Source: an uncultured Pseudomonadota bacterium (GTDB lineage Bacteria; Myxococcota_A; UBA796; SXON01). Taken from it: DNA of 64,000 bases. The position numbers were made by a program, and so were the translations under genes. The stretch covers positions 48,003-112,002 of the forward strand of contig CAIMSU010000223.1 in assembly GCA_903844155.1 (NCBI GenBank), written 5' to 3'. Of this stretch, positions 27,380 to 35,267 are shown piece by piece. The notes under the pieces were generated by a model. That model saw only the letters and a program-made list of their open reading frames with translations. It was not told the DNA's origin and did not search any database. Position 1 is the stretch's first letter; each line of letters begins with the position of its first letter.

Positions 27380-29188
27380 ATGTCGCGCGTCCCGCCCGTT
27401 CCCGTCGCCCGTCCCTCCCCTGCCCGTCGGTTCGGACGGCTCGCGCTGTCGACGCTGGCGACGTTTGGCGTGCTGGCGACGGCCTCGGCGGCGGATCCTG
27501 TGCCGGCCGCGACCGCACCGGCTGCCCCCGCCGTGCCCACACCACCGGTGGCCCCGGCACCCGGCGGCGCATTGTCGCTCCCCGAGTTCATCCCGATCCC
27601 GCCCCCGCCTCCCGAACCCGCTGCAGCTCCCACCCGCACCGGCGGCCCCGGGTACCTCCCGCCGATCATGCACATCACGACTGATCCCTTGATGCCGCAG
27701 AAGTACCGGTCGACGCCCGCGGGCAAATACACCTGCTCCGTGAAGATCGAGCTCGACGCCTCGGGCAAGGTGACGGACGTGGTCGCGGTGAGCTGCGATC
27801 AGGAGTCGCTCTGGGCGCTCTCGGCGGCGATCCTGGCCTGGCAATTCGAGCCGGCGCTGCAGGACGGGAAGCCCGTCGCCTCCGAGCTGCCGTACACCAC
27901 GCAGTTCGAGGTCAAGACGCTCCTGCCGCGCAAGCACGTGGTCGGCTTCATCGGGCTCGTCGCGTCGGCGGGCGGCGAGGGCATCGCCAGCATCGATGGG
28001 CGCGCGCACCTTGGCGAGACGGTGAGCGTCTCGGGCGGCGTTGGCGTCGACCAGAACCAGCGCTGCGCGATCAACACGCCGGTGTGCCCGTACTTCGACA
28101 GCTACCAATCGGTGAACCCGACGTTTCATGGGGACGTCGCGGTGAGCTCGCCGCGTCAGTATTTTGAGCACCGCGGCATCTACGGCGGCGTGGTCGGCTT
28201 CTACGACGATCCGGCCGGCCAGGTCGGGCTCTACGCCGCGTTCCGCGGCGAGCTGATGACGCCGCTGCCGGGCTTGTCTGTCGGCGGCGACGTTGGCGTC
28301 GGCACGGTCTGGGGCCCCGTTGGCGCGGACACGTCCCTGGGGTTCTTCCCAAAGTTTGGCCAGCAACCATTCTATCCCTGGCTGCGCGCGAGCGTGATCT
28401 GGTATGCGCCCCTCCCGCGCGACCAGTTCGTCGTCGTCCCCCGGCACGACGACCCGGTCGTCTACGAGGCCGCCGTCGAACAGGACGAGCCACCCGCGCT
28501 CGACACCAGCCACGTCTTCGACGGCGTTCCTGCCGTGCACTGGTCACGCATTCCGGTCGCGGGGGGCAACAACCCCGTTGCCGGGCCGGGTTTTGCGAAC
28601 TACCCGCCGGGGCAGTACACCTGCAACGTGCGCGTGCTCGTCGGCGACGATGGCAACCCGAAGCAGGTGCGCGTCGAGAAGTGCCCGGCCGCCGGCGTGG
28701 ACGTTGCGGCCGCGACCGTGAAGACCTGGCGTTGGCTGCCGCGCCCCGGGCAGGGCGACGTTCAAGCCGTGTTCCCGGCGCCCATCTACGTCGACCAGAA
28801 CGAGGCCGAGCAGGTGAAGGTCGACCACGTCACGATGGGCACCGGCGAGAAGAGCGCCACCCCGATCGCCGCCGCGAAGACGCCGAAGGTGTGGGTGCAT
28901 GAGCTTTATACGCCGGTGTTCTCAAACGGCGTGACGCCCGCAGGGGAGTGCCTGGTGGACGTGGACCTCGACGCCACCGGCGCCGTGCTGGCGACGCGAT
29001 GGCGCTCCGGCGACATCGACGTGAAGCTGCGGGTCATGGAGGCCCTCTCGGCCTGGAAGTTCTACGCGGTCGCGGTCGAAGGGGAGCTGCAGCCCGTCCG
29101 GGTGACGCTCTCGATGTGCGGGTACCCGCAGTTGACGACGCAGCAGGAGCTGGACGCGGCGAAGCCGGCCTCCTCCCGACCGCAATGA
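27380..29188 (+). CDS. exported protein with three TonB-C-like repeats around a central beta region
   Basis: 602 residues. Signal peptide about 17-37 (LATASAADP), Pro/Ala-rich linker to about 95, then a TonB-C/energy-transducer-like unit near 115-175 (KYTCSVKIELDASGKVTD ... AWQFEPA). A beta-rich middle (about 185-345) with alternating Gly/aromatic strands looks like a small barrel or adhesin core. Two further TonB-C-like units follow near 400-480 (QYTCNVRVLVGDDGNP ... TWRWLP) and 515-590 (ECLVDVDLDATGAV ... AWKFYA). Unlike TonB there is no N-terminal anchor. It is probably periplasmic or outer-membrane. Its stop overlaps the start of the next gene (ATGA). Confidence 0.7.
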   Translation: MSRVPPVPVARPSPARRFGRLALSTLATFGVLATASAADPVPAATAPAAPAVPTPPVAPAPGGALSLPEFIPIPPPPPEPAAAPTRTGGPGYLPPIMHITTDPLMPQKYRSTPAGKYTCSVKIELDASGKVTDVVAVSCDQESLWALSAAILAWQFEPALQDGKPVASELPYTTQFEVKTLLPRKHVVGFIGLVASAGGEGIASIDGRAHLGETVSVSGGVGVDQNQRCAINTPVCPYFDSYQSVNPTFHGDVAVSSPRQYFEHRGIYGGVVGFYDDPAGQVGLYAAFRGELMTPLPGLSVGGDVGVGTVWGPVGADTSLGFFPKFGQQPFYPWLRASVIWYAPLPRDQFVVVPRHDDPVVYEAAVEQDEPPALDTSHVFDGVPAVHWSRIPVAGGNNPVAGPGFANYPPGQYTCNVRVLVGDDGNPKQVRVEKCPAAGVDVAAATVKTWRWLPRPGQGDVQAVFPAPIYVDQNEAEQVKVDHVTMGTGEKSATPIAAAKTPKVWVHELYTPVFSNGVTPAGECLVDVDLDATGAVLATRWRSGDIDVKLRVMEALSAWKFYAVAVEGELQPVRVTLSMCGYPQLTTQQELDAAKPASSRPQ

Positions 29189-29817
29189 GTGAGCTCGCCC
29201 AGGTCCACACGCGGCAGGAGCTGACCTTTGAGTTCATCGGGCGGAACGTCCGGATGGACGAGCAGGATCTGGACAGGCGTGCGTGGCTGCGAGCCGGGAT
29301 CGCGAGCTGGCGACCGTGCGATGTCTGGGAGAATGCGCCGATCGCGGTGTGCTGGACGGCAAGTTTTGACACGCCCCGCGGTCGGCTCTTTCGACCTGCC
29401 GTGCTCGACGAGCTGCGCGGCCGGGTGCTGACGGGGTCGCCCCTGCCGTTGCACCCGGCTGAACAGGTAGCGCGGGCGCTGCCGGGCGCGCTCGTTGTGG
29501 TGTACTCGGACGGCGGACGGCTCGCCTACTGCGCCTCCTACGTCCACCACCGCCTGCGCTGGTCGTTGTTGCTCCAGGACGACGTCCGGCTGGTGCGCTG
29601 CGACGGCGCAGGGCTCACGGTGCAGGAGCCGCCGGGCCCGATCCCGGAGGGCGACCGGCTCGGCGTGCTGCTCGCCGGACTGCGCCAGTGGTTGTGCGAG
29701 CCGCTTGAGCTGACCTCCGAGGAGCGGCTCACGCTGCCGGACGTGCTCGACAGCCTCGTCATGGATCGTCAGGATCTGGTCCGGGACGGGCTGCGCGTGG
29801 CGGCGAAAACCGGGTAG
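29185..29817 (+). CDS. hypothetical protein coupled to the TonB-C-repeat protein
   Basis: 210 residues, no signal peptide and no recognised family. It has several Trp-rich segments (RAWLRAGIASWRPCDVWE) and a predicted mixed alpha/beta content. The ATG at 29185 overlaps the upstream stop, which strongly implies co-translation with the exported triple-repeat protein. It could be a cytosolic partner or chaperone-like protein, but nothing in the sequence shows this. Confidence 0.65.
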   Translation: MSELAQVHTRQELTFEFIGRNVRMDEQDLDRRAWLRAGIASWRPCDVWENAPIAVCWTASFDTPRGRLFRPAVLDELRGRVLTGSPLPLHPAEQVARALPGALVVVYSDGGRLAYCASYVHHRLRWSLLLQDDVRLVRCDGAGLTVQEPPGPIPEGDRLGVLLAGLRQWLCEPLELTSEERLTLPDVLDSLVMDRQDLVRDGLRVAAKTG

Positions 29818-29888
29818 CGTACCAGCGGGCGGCGCGACGCTGCCACGGCGACGACGCGTGGAGCAAGCCGAGAGCGCCGCTCGATGGC

Positions 29889-30032
29889 CGGAAATTCACA
29901 CGACAGGTCAGCGAGGGGTAGGCCGACCACTGGGAGGCCGGAGGGGCGCCTTCAGCGCGCCTCAGAAAGGGAGGTAGCGCCTCGATTTGAGCGGCGACCA
30001 ACGGGGTGCACCCGCGGCGGTTTCAGGATATG
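29889..30032 (-). repeat. dispersed ~140-bp repeat, copy A
   Basis: Read on the minus strand this matches 63858-64000: shared blocks include ATCGAGGCGCTACC (29973-29986 inverse), GCGCTGAAGGCGCCCC, TCCGGCC, GGCCTACCCC and CGCTGAC in the same order, with small indels. Roughly three quarters identity by eye. It fills most of the gap between two rightward genes and forms internal GC-rich hairpins. Confidence 0.65.
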
Positions 30033-30040
30033 CGCGCCGC

Positions 30041-30250
30041 ATGTTGCTGCTTCTCACCCTCGCCTGGTTCTCACCCGTCCTCCACGTCCAGTCGATGGAT
30101 CCGGGCCCCGATGGCCACTGGATCCAGCTCGATCAGGACGGCAAGAGCTGGGATTGCCGCTCCCGTCCGGACGGCAAGGACTGGGATCCCGTCTGCGTGA
30201 AGGTCGACTACCGCGGCTCCTGGAAGTCCGGGGACGCACCGGCGAAGTGA
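30041..30250 (+). CDS. small exported protein, 69 residues
   Basis: The protein opens with a hydrophobic stretch (MLLLLTLAWFSPVL) that looks like a signal or anchor, followed by an Asp/Gly/Trp-rich 50-residue domain with two cysteines (WDCRSRPDGKDWDPVC). The DGxxWD element is used twice. An in-frame upstream start at 29987 is possible but would add a non-hydrophobic leader. Function unknown. It is 16 bp ahead of the ankyrin gene and may be cotranscribed with it. Confidence 0.5.
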   Translation: MLLLLTLAWFSPVLHVQSMDPGPDGHWIQLDQDGKSWDCRSRPDGKDWDPVCVKVDYRGSWKSGDAPAK

Positions 30251-30266
30251 ACACGGTCCCCGGCCG

Positions 30267-31928
30267 ATGATCCTCGCGCTGGCGCTGCTGTCCGCCCATG
30301 CCTCCGCGGCGACGACGCCGGAGCTGGAGCTCTGTCACGCCGCCGCGGCCGGCGATGTCGCGGCGATAAAGCGGTGGATCGCAAAGGGCGCTGATGTGAA
30401 CGCCATGGGCCGGGTGCGAACCAGCGGCGGCTTTGCCGACGAGAGCCCGGACGAGCAATTCTGGATGGTTGTCGGCGGCTTTGTCACGGCGGGGCTGTTG
30501 CCGCTCGTCTTCATCGCGACGGACCCCCCCGAGTTTGAGCACTACCACAGCTTGAGCTGCGCGCTCGGCGCCCCGCACCCGAGCCGCGAGGTTGTCACCA
30601 CACTCGTGGCCGCCGGCGCGAAGCTGGACGAACCGGCACCAAACACCGCGTTGGACGCGTACTTCAGCGTGCACGCGAGCGACGCCGACGCCGCGGCCTG
30701 GTACGCCTGGCTGCAGGGACTTGGCGCCGCCAAGCTCGCCTCCGCAAACTCCCTGCTCGTCGAAGACCGCGCCACCGCCACGCCCGGCGCGCTCGCCCTC
30801 CTCGACGCCGTCCTCGCCGATGGCCTCGAAGCCCCCACCTGCGGCGCCGCTTCCGTCGGTGACATCGCCGTTCTCGCCCACCTGGTCCATTCCGGCGACG
30901 TCGTCGACACGGTGCGTTGTCTTCACGGCGAAGATCCCCGCACACTGCTGAACCTCGCCGCCGCCAACGGCCGCCTCGTCGCGGTCAACTGGCTGCTCGA
31001 CCACGGCGCCCTCCCCAACCTCGTCCTCCCCGCCGAATCCACCGGTCGAACCGGATTTTTCCAACGCAAGCAGACCGAGACCGACCCGCCCCTCGCGGAC
31101 GCGATGAACGCCGGCGCAAACGGCGCCGCCATCCTGCCCCTCCTCCTCGCCCGCGGAGCCGACCCCTTCGTCACCGACAGCGGCGGCCGTCCCGCCATCG
31201 ACGACGTCGCGTGGCACCCCGAGTACGTCGCCCAGATTTTGACGGCGTCCAACCCCGCAGAAGCCGTCCCCTGGGCCCTCGCGCACGGCTGGCCCGTCGT
31301 CGATCCCGACCGCATGCCCCTCACCGACAACGAGCAGTCCGTCGCGACCAACGCCCGCAACTGGCTGGACCCCTCCCTGCGCGCCCTCGCCGACGATGCC
31401 GCCCGTCGCCCCGCCATCCTCGCCTTGACCACACGCTTCTGGGCGGACGCCCTGCATTCTGGCTATCCCGCTGTCACCGCCACCCTCGCCCTGACGCCCG
31501 GCGCCCGCGCGTCCGACCTGGCGCTCAGCGCCAACGCCTGCATGCCGCAAGCCGGCGAATCCCGCGCACGGATCCACGCCGTTTGGGGCGTTCCAAGCCA
31601 GGTCCAGCACGGCTGGGAGTCGTATTTGCCACCCGCCGGCACGCCCCGCGATCTCTTCGGGCACGCCCCTGGCTCAGCCCCGGCGCTCCAGGTCGAGTAC
31701 ACCCACGGAAAGGTGGAGCGCGTCGACCTTTTCCGCGCCGCCGACATCCGCGCCCACGGTTGCGACGCCCCGGCCCTCCGCTACCTCGACGAGCCCCCTT
31801 GGCAGCGCGCCTGGGAGTTCGGCACCGACGAGCCGGCCTCGCAGGCAGCGGGGCAGTACGACACGCCCACCGTCTCGCTCCCCGGTGGGACGTGGACCGA
31901 GCCGGGATTGTCGCTCGCGGCCGAATAG
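30267..31928 (+). CDS. exported ankyrin-repeat protein
   Basis: 553 residues. Short signal peptide (1-14, ALLSAHASA). Ankyrin-type helices occur at about 18-50 (LCHAAAAGDVAAIKRWIAKGADVNA, split as LCHAAAAGDVAAI and KRWIAKGADVNA), 225-250 (LLNLAAANGRLVAVNWLLDHGA) and 285-320 (ILPLLLARGADPFVTDSGG). A hydrophobic segment lies near 68-90. The last 130 residues are a separate domain with cysteines. Probably a periplasmic protein-binding scaffold. ATG 30267 directly follows the small exported gene. Confidence 0.75.
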   Translation: MILALALLSAHASAATTPELELCHAAAAGDVAAIKRWIAKGADVNAMGRVRTSGGFADESPDEQFWMVVGGFVTAGLLPLVFIATDPPEFEHYHSLSCALGAPHPSREVVTTLVAAGAKLDEPAPNTALDAYFSVHASDADAAAWYAWLQGLGAAKLASANSLLVEDRATATPGALALLDAVLADGLEAPTCGAASVGDIAVLAHLVHSGDVVDTVRCLHGEDPRTLLNLAAANGRLVAVNWLLDHGALPNLVLPAESTGRTGFFQRKQTETDPPLADAMNAGANGAAILPLLLARGADPFVTDSGGRPAIDDVAWHPEYVAQILTASNPAEAVPWALAHGWPVVDPDRMPLTDNEQSVATNARNWLDPSLRALADDAARRPAILALTTRFWADALHSGYPAVTATLALTPGARASDLALSANACMPQAGESRARIHAVWGVPSQVQHGWESYLPPAGTPRDLFGHAPGSAPALQVEYTHGKVERVDLFRAADIRAHGCDAPALRYLDEPPWQRAWEFGTDEPASQAAGQYDTPTVSLPGGTWTEPGLSLAAE

Positions 31929-32048
31929 CGCGGGTTCATCGTCGTCCTTTGGGCGGCCGCATCCCGCGTGCGGGCCCTCGGGAGCGCGTCCGCCCGGCAG
32001 CGGTCGGACGCCGCTCGGCCCCGGGGCGCGCCTTCGGCGTGCTTGCGA

Positions 32049-32054
32049 TACAAT
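32049..32054 (+). promoter_or_regulatory. TACAAT -10-like box before the candidate antitoxin
   Basis: TACAAT ends six bases before GTG 32061, too close for a normal leader; a leaderless transcript would result if it is the true -10. No -35 match is seen in the GC-rich upstream DNA. Confidence 0.4.
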
Positions 32055-32060
32055 AATGGT

Positions 32061-32348
32061 GTGATCTGCCCAACGCCAGACGCCATCCTCTGCGATCAAC
32101 AGGGGAGGCCGTACTTCATCTGGGACGAGGACGTGACGTTGGCGGAGTTCCGGCGCCTGCTCGCAGACCCGCGCGTCGGCGATTACTGGCTCGCGACGCT
32201 GCTTCGTCAGGCCAAACCGGACGACGTCTACCGCTTCATCGGCCTGCCCGAGATCGTGAGGCGCTGGCCGTCGGTACGGGCCGGGGTCGGCAACATGCGG
32301 GCGTTCTGGGACTGGCGGACGGAGCGGCGGCGAGCCCATGGAGATTAG
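32061..32348 (+). CDS. small protein coupled to an AbiEii-like gene, candidate antitoxin
   Basis: 95 residues from GTG 32061. It contains a short acidic/aromatic N-terminus (DQQGRPYFIWDEDVTLAEF) and a helical remainder ending with basic residues. It is not an AbiEi-type winged-helix antitoxin. The stop lies 11 bp inside the following nucleotidyltransferase gene, the usual coupling in toxin-antitoxin pairs, and the order partner-first fits an antitoxin. A TACAAT -10-like box sits seven bases before the GTG, so the mRNA may be leaderless. The role is inferred from position only. Confidence 0.62.
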   Translation: MICPTPDAILCDQQGRPYFIWDEDVTLAEFRRLLADPRVGDYWLATLLRQAKPDDVYRFIGLPEIVRRWPSVRAGVGNMRAFWDWRTERRRAHGD

Positions 32349-32937
32349 CCTCACGCCCTTGCAAGCTCGGGTGCTGCGCGTCCTTGCCGGCCTGCCTTGG
32401 ACGCTCACGGGTGGCGGCGCGCTCATCGGCTACCACCTGCATCACCGCACGACGCGCGACCTGGACCTGTTTTTCCGAGGGAGGCGAAGCCTCGACCAAC
32501 TGCCCGCACAAGTCGAGCTGCGGCTGGTTCGCGACGGCCTCACGGTGGAGCGACTCCAAACCGTCGAGACCTTCGTGCGCTTGCGCGTGAGCGACGGCGT
32601 CGAGACGTTCCCGATCGACCTCGTCGCCGAACCAGTACCGTCCATTGAGCCGCCATTGGAGATCGACGGGATCTACGTCGACACGGCCTACGAGATCCTC
32701 GTCAACAAGCTCAACGCCCTGCTTGGGCGCTGGGCCACACGCGACCTCGTCGACGTTCGCGCGCTCCTCGCCACCGGCCTCGACCTTCGCCGAGCAATGG
32801 CGGATGCGCCGAAGAAAGATGGAGGATTTTCGCCGGAAACCCTGGCATGGGTGCTGGACAACCTCCCGGAATCGGGGATGCCCGAGGACCTTCAAGCCTT
32901 TCGGAAGGAGTTCGTCGCGCTTCTCCTCGCACCGTAG
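32338..32937 (+). CDS. AbiEii/AbiGii-like nucleotidyltransferase, candidate toxin
   Basis: 199 residues. The nucleotidyltransferase core is visible: TLTGGGALIGYHLHHRTTRDLDLFF (as TLTGGGALIGYHLHH and RTTRDLDLFF, near 22-46), with the Gly-Gly motif and the Asp-x-Asp metal pair; a further conserved acidic segment follows (PIDLV, about 88). The C-terminal half is helical (YEILVNKLNALLGRWATRDLVDV), normal for the family. Such proteins act as type IV toxins that modify tRNA or other targets. A long hairpin follows the stop at 32946. It lies in a repeat-rich accessory segment. Confidence 0.78.
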   Translation: MEISLTPLQARVLRVLAGLPWTLTGGGALIGYHLHHRTTRDLDLFFRGRRSLDQLPAQVELRLVRDGLTVERLQTVETFVRLRVSDGVETFPIDLVAEPVPSIEPPLEIDGIYVDTAYEILVNKLNALLGRWATRDLVDVRALLATGLDLRRAMADAPKKDGGFSPETLAWVLDNLPESGMPEDLQAFRKEFVALLLAP

Positions 32938-32945
32938 CCGATCCC

Positions 32946-32983
32946 GAAGGTGCCGAACTTGCGCCCGCAAGTTCGGTTCCTTC
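32946..32983 (+). terminator. long hairpin after the AbiEii-like gene
   Basis: A perfect 11-bp stem (CCGAACTTGCG / CGCAAGTTCGG) around a two-base loop is extended by GAAGG / CCTTC after a two-base mismatch. It lies nine bases after the toxin-candidate stop and is followed by TTCC rather than a long T run. Likely a transcription terminator or mRNA-stabilising hairpin. Confidence 0.65.
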
Positions 32984-33137
32984 GAGGAGGATCGGCGTAC
33001 GTCGCGCCGGTCCGACCCCGCGGTGACCCTTGACACGTCACGTAGAGACGCAAACACGCGAGAATTCAAAAAGCCAAGGCGCGACCAGCAAATAATAGCC
33101 AGAGCGAGCGCGGAGCGCGAGAACTGGCTAGGGTCGC

Positions 33138-33899
33138 TCACAAACAGTAGCTCCCGGCCGGGCCGATCCCGTCGATCACGACGTCCGCGCAGCCGTCGCA
33201 GGAGGTCGAGCAGTCCCATGTGAGCGAGGCTGTGCGGGAGCCGGTGATCGTGGTGAGGCCGTCGCCTTCGGAGGGGCAGGTGTCCAACGCCGCCCAGTTG
33301 GACGACGAGCAGAAGTCACCGGTGGCCGAGGAGATGGACTGCCACGCGATGTCCGCAGAGCCCGAGTCTGTCTCGTCCCAGGCAGCGTCCCAGGCCTGCG
33401 TTGAGGCGTACGTCGCGGTGACATCCATCGGTGCGCCGAGCGGATCGCCAGCGGCCCAACCACCGATCGTCGTGAGGGTCATCGCGTTGACGAAGGACTC
33501 GCCACCGTCCGGCTGCTCGCCCGCCCAGCTCCCGTCAACCTCGTAGCCCTGCGCCGGCTGGTCCTCGTAGGCGAGGTCCTCAAAATGGAAGTGGTCGAAG
33601 GTCTGCACGAAACCGCCCGTCGCGGTCGGCGTTACCGTGGTTGAACCGCCGTAGACGTAGCCCCACGTGGTCGTGCAGTCGCCGGTGATCGTCTGCGTCC
33701 CGTCGTCGGCCTCCGTGAAGGTTGGGCAGGTGTCGCCCTCGGCCTCGACCGAGAGCCTCGCCGACCAAGCGTCGGCGCCAAGCAGCGTCAGCATCGGCAT
33801 GTAGGGATTCGAGAGCAACGCAGCGAGCACGACGTCATCCCGGCTGCTCACCGCCCACGGGTGCGAAAGCTCGCACGCGAGCGCGAGGAGGAGCACCAT
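33138..33899 (-). CDS. exported Cys-containing protein, possible lipoprotein
   Basis: 253 residues. The N-terminus is hydrophobic and reaches a Cys at residue 9 (MVLLLALAC), a marginal lipobox without a charged n-region. The mature protein is rich in Thr, Asp, Gly and Trp, with beta-type patterning and a C-terminal cysteine cluster (CSTSCDGCADVV). No family recognised. ATG 33899 is chosen because the frame upstream runs into the insertion-remnant region. Probably a surface or periplasmic protein. Confidence 0.6.
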   Translation of the reverse strand: MVLLLALACELSHPWAVSSRDDVVLAALLSNPYMPMLTLLGADAWSARLSVEAEGDTCPTFTEADDGTQTITGDCTTTWGYVYGGSTTVTPTATGGFVQTFDHFHFEDLAYEDQPAQGYEVDGSWAGEQPDGGESFVNAMTLTTIGGWAAGDPLGAPMDVTATYASTQAWDAAWDETDSGSADIAWQSISSATGDFCSSSNWAALDTCPSEGDGLTTITGSRTASLTWDCSTSCDGCADVVIDGIGPAGSYCL

Positions 33900-33966
33900 A
33901 TGGCACCGTAACCGTCCAAATTGCGCCCGGGCCCGCGCGCGGCTCGACCTGACGGGCTGAGCGGCC

Positions 33967-34233
33967 TCAAAAGTCGCCCCGGCGCTCGTGACCGGGGTCA
34001 AAAGTCGCCGGTGCGCCAAGCAGCGTGGGTTCAGCGGTCCGCGCCCTCCACCCGGCAGGGCAGTCGACCACGCCATCAAGGGATTATCGGCGTTTGCTCG
34101 TTCGGCCGCGGAGGCTTGCCCGATCGCGCCCTCCCGCGCGAGCCCGGCGAGGCTGCTTCAGCCCTCGCGAGCCACCTTCCGGACGCAGCAGGCGACATTT
34201 GACCCGCCTCAGCATGCGTTTGGCGACTTTTGA
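33967..34233. mobile_element. insertion-element remnant or MITE with doubled inverted end repeats
   Basis: TCAAAAGTCGCC occurs at 33967 and 33998; its inverse GGCGACTTTTGA is at 34222 and, with one change, at 34191. In both ends the two copies are exactly 31 bp apart. This symmetric, repeated-end layout resembles the multiple transposase-binding repeats of IS21-family termini. The 180 bp between contains no transposase frame, so this would be a deleted or non-autonomous copy. The family assignment is inference. Confidence 0.6.
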
Positions 34234-34297
34234 GGGGGATCAGGCGCGATCCGACCCGCGCGAGCCGCTGCGTGAACCGCGAGGGCGACGGCAGCAA

Positions 34298-34452
34298 AGA
34301 ACTTACCGCCAAGGAAGAACATCAAGACGCCAAGGCCGCCAAGGAGAACCGGAGCGCCAGACGGGCGCGAGCGTTGCCGCCAGCGGTCGCTACCCTCGGC
34401 AACTCCCCTTCTTCCTACCTTTCCTTGGCGGCTTGGCGCCTTGGCGGTTCAA
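34298..34452. repeat. palindromic element built from CGCCAAGG units
   Basis: The left arm (34298-34350) has three CGCCAAGG-type units; the right arm (34421-34452) has the inverse, CCTTGGCG/CTTGGCG units, so the two arms can pair around a roughly 70-bp centre. Similar CGCCAAG-unit inverted repeats are familiar from many unrelated bacterial genomes (recollection, not searched). No coding capacity is evident. Confidence 0.6.
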
Positions 34453-34502
34453 TCCCCTCCGCCCGCCCGTGCCCCCCCAGGCCGCCCGCCGGATCCCCGA
34501 TC

Positions 34503-34976
34503 TCAGTCACCCAACCCCAGGAGTCGAACCCGCGAGTGCAGCTCAGCCGGGTTGGGCCGCCCCATGAACCAGTCGGTCAGTCTTTGTTCGATGTGATGCT
34601 CCTCCCACGCGGACGCCCGCTCCAGCCCGACGCACTCCTCCGGCGTGGCGGAGCGCTCGGCGCCGGCCGAATCGTAGATCACGCAGTTCCGAGGATCGAC
34701 CAGATCCTGCCAGAAACGGACGACCGGCTTCGCCACGTCGCCGGTGAGCTTCCGCACGCCGATCCGGACCCAGCGTGAAGCGGCTCGAATCGTCACGCAC
34801 CCGATGAAGAGGATCGGCGCGGGCTCGATCTCGTCGAGGTCGGCGGAGGGCTTCTCGGTCCGGTGAGCGTAGAACGCCGTGTAGGGAGCGCTCAGCGACC
34901 TCCCGTACCCAAAGGTGCCGTCGGGAAGCGGGATCCTGACGAACGTGCCGGGGGCGGCTGAGCGGGGCTTTGGCAA
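34503..34976 (-). CDS. Imm26-family-like immunity protein
   Basis: 157 residues. The opening GTFVRIPLPDGTFGYGR, the middle PAPILFIGCVTIRA, a FWQDLVDP segment and the ending SATPEECVGLERASAWEEHHIEQRL follow the Imm26 pattern of polymorphic-toxin immunity proteins. The start is TTG 34976, supported by AAGGG about nine bases upstream and an in-frame stop just before it. No toxin gene is adjacent. It is flanked on both sides by repeat elements, suggesting acquisition by transfer. It may protect against toxins of neighbouring cells or be a relic. Confidence 0.72.
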   Translation of the reverse strand: MPKPRSAAPGTFVRIPLPDGTFGYGRSLSAPYTAFYAHRTEKPSADLDEIEPAPILFIGCVTIRAASRWVRIGVRKLTGDVAKPVVRFWQDLVDPRNCVIYDSAGAERSATPEECVGLERASAWEEHHIEQRLTDWFMGRPNPAELHSRVRLLGLGD

Positions 34977-35090
34977 TGTTTTCGCCCTTCAATGTGCAGT
35001 TTTGGTTCGATTTTCGCCCGTAGAACGCGGTCGACTCCGGATCCGCTCGCACCAGAGCCCTCCGCGGCCTGGTCAAGCGCCTCGTGATGC

Positions 35091-35139
35091 CCTCATCCGG
35101 CCGGCGTACCGGCCACCTTCTCCCGGAGGGAGAAAGGGA
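35091..35139. repeat. REP-like double hairpin
   Basis: Two adjacent palindromes: CCGGCCGGCGTACCGGCC and TTCTCCCGGAGGGAGAA. It lies in the 291-bp gap between the Imm26-like gene and the end of the large FG-GAP gene. Just beyond it, an imperfect direct repeat around GGGAATACC occurs at about 35132 and 35205. Nothing else recognisable is seen in this gap. Confidence 0.55.
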
Positions 35140-35267
35140 ATACCATAGGATTGTGGCTGGGTTTTTGCCATCAACCGACTCCGAATGACCCCCAACGGAG
35201 AATGGGAATACCCACGGTTTACGGCTGATTTCGCGACGCAGGACCGATTCCTGCCCCCTCGCCCCCG

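Larger units (their letters stand above)
33900..34502. other. 603-bp gene-free stretch made of repeat elements
   Basis: No convincing coding sequence is seen on either strand. The left part holds a probable insertion-element remnant with paired end repeats (33967-34233), the right part a palindromic CGCCAAGG-type element (34298-34452). The remaining bases show no other structure I can support. Confidence 0.7.

Noticed and set aside
31985..32048. Third copy of the dispersed 140-bp repeat
   Set aside because: Only a GGGGCGCGCCTTCGGCG-like hairpin is shared; flanks do not align.
33105..33136. TAGCCAG/CTGGCTA inverted repeat as a tRNA or attachment site
   Set aside because: No tRNA arms or anticodon; only a 7-bp stem.
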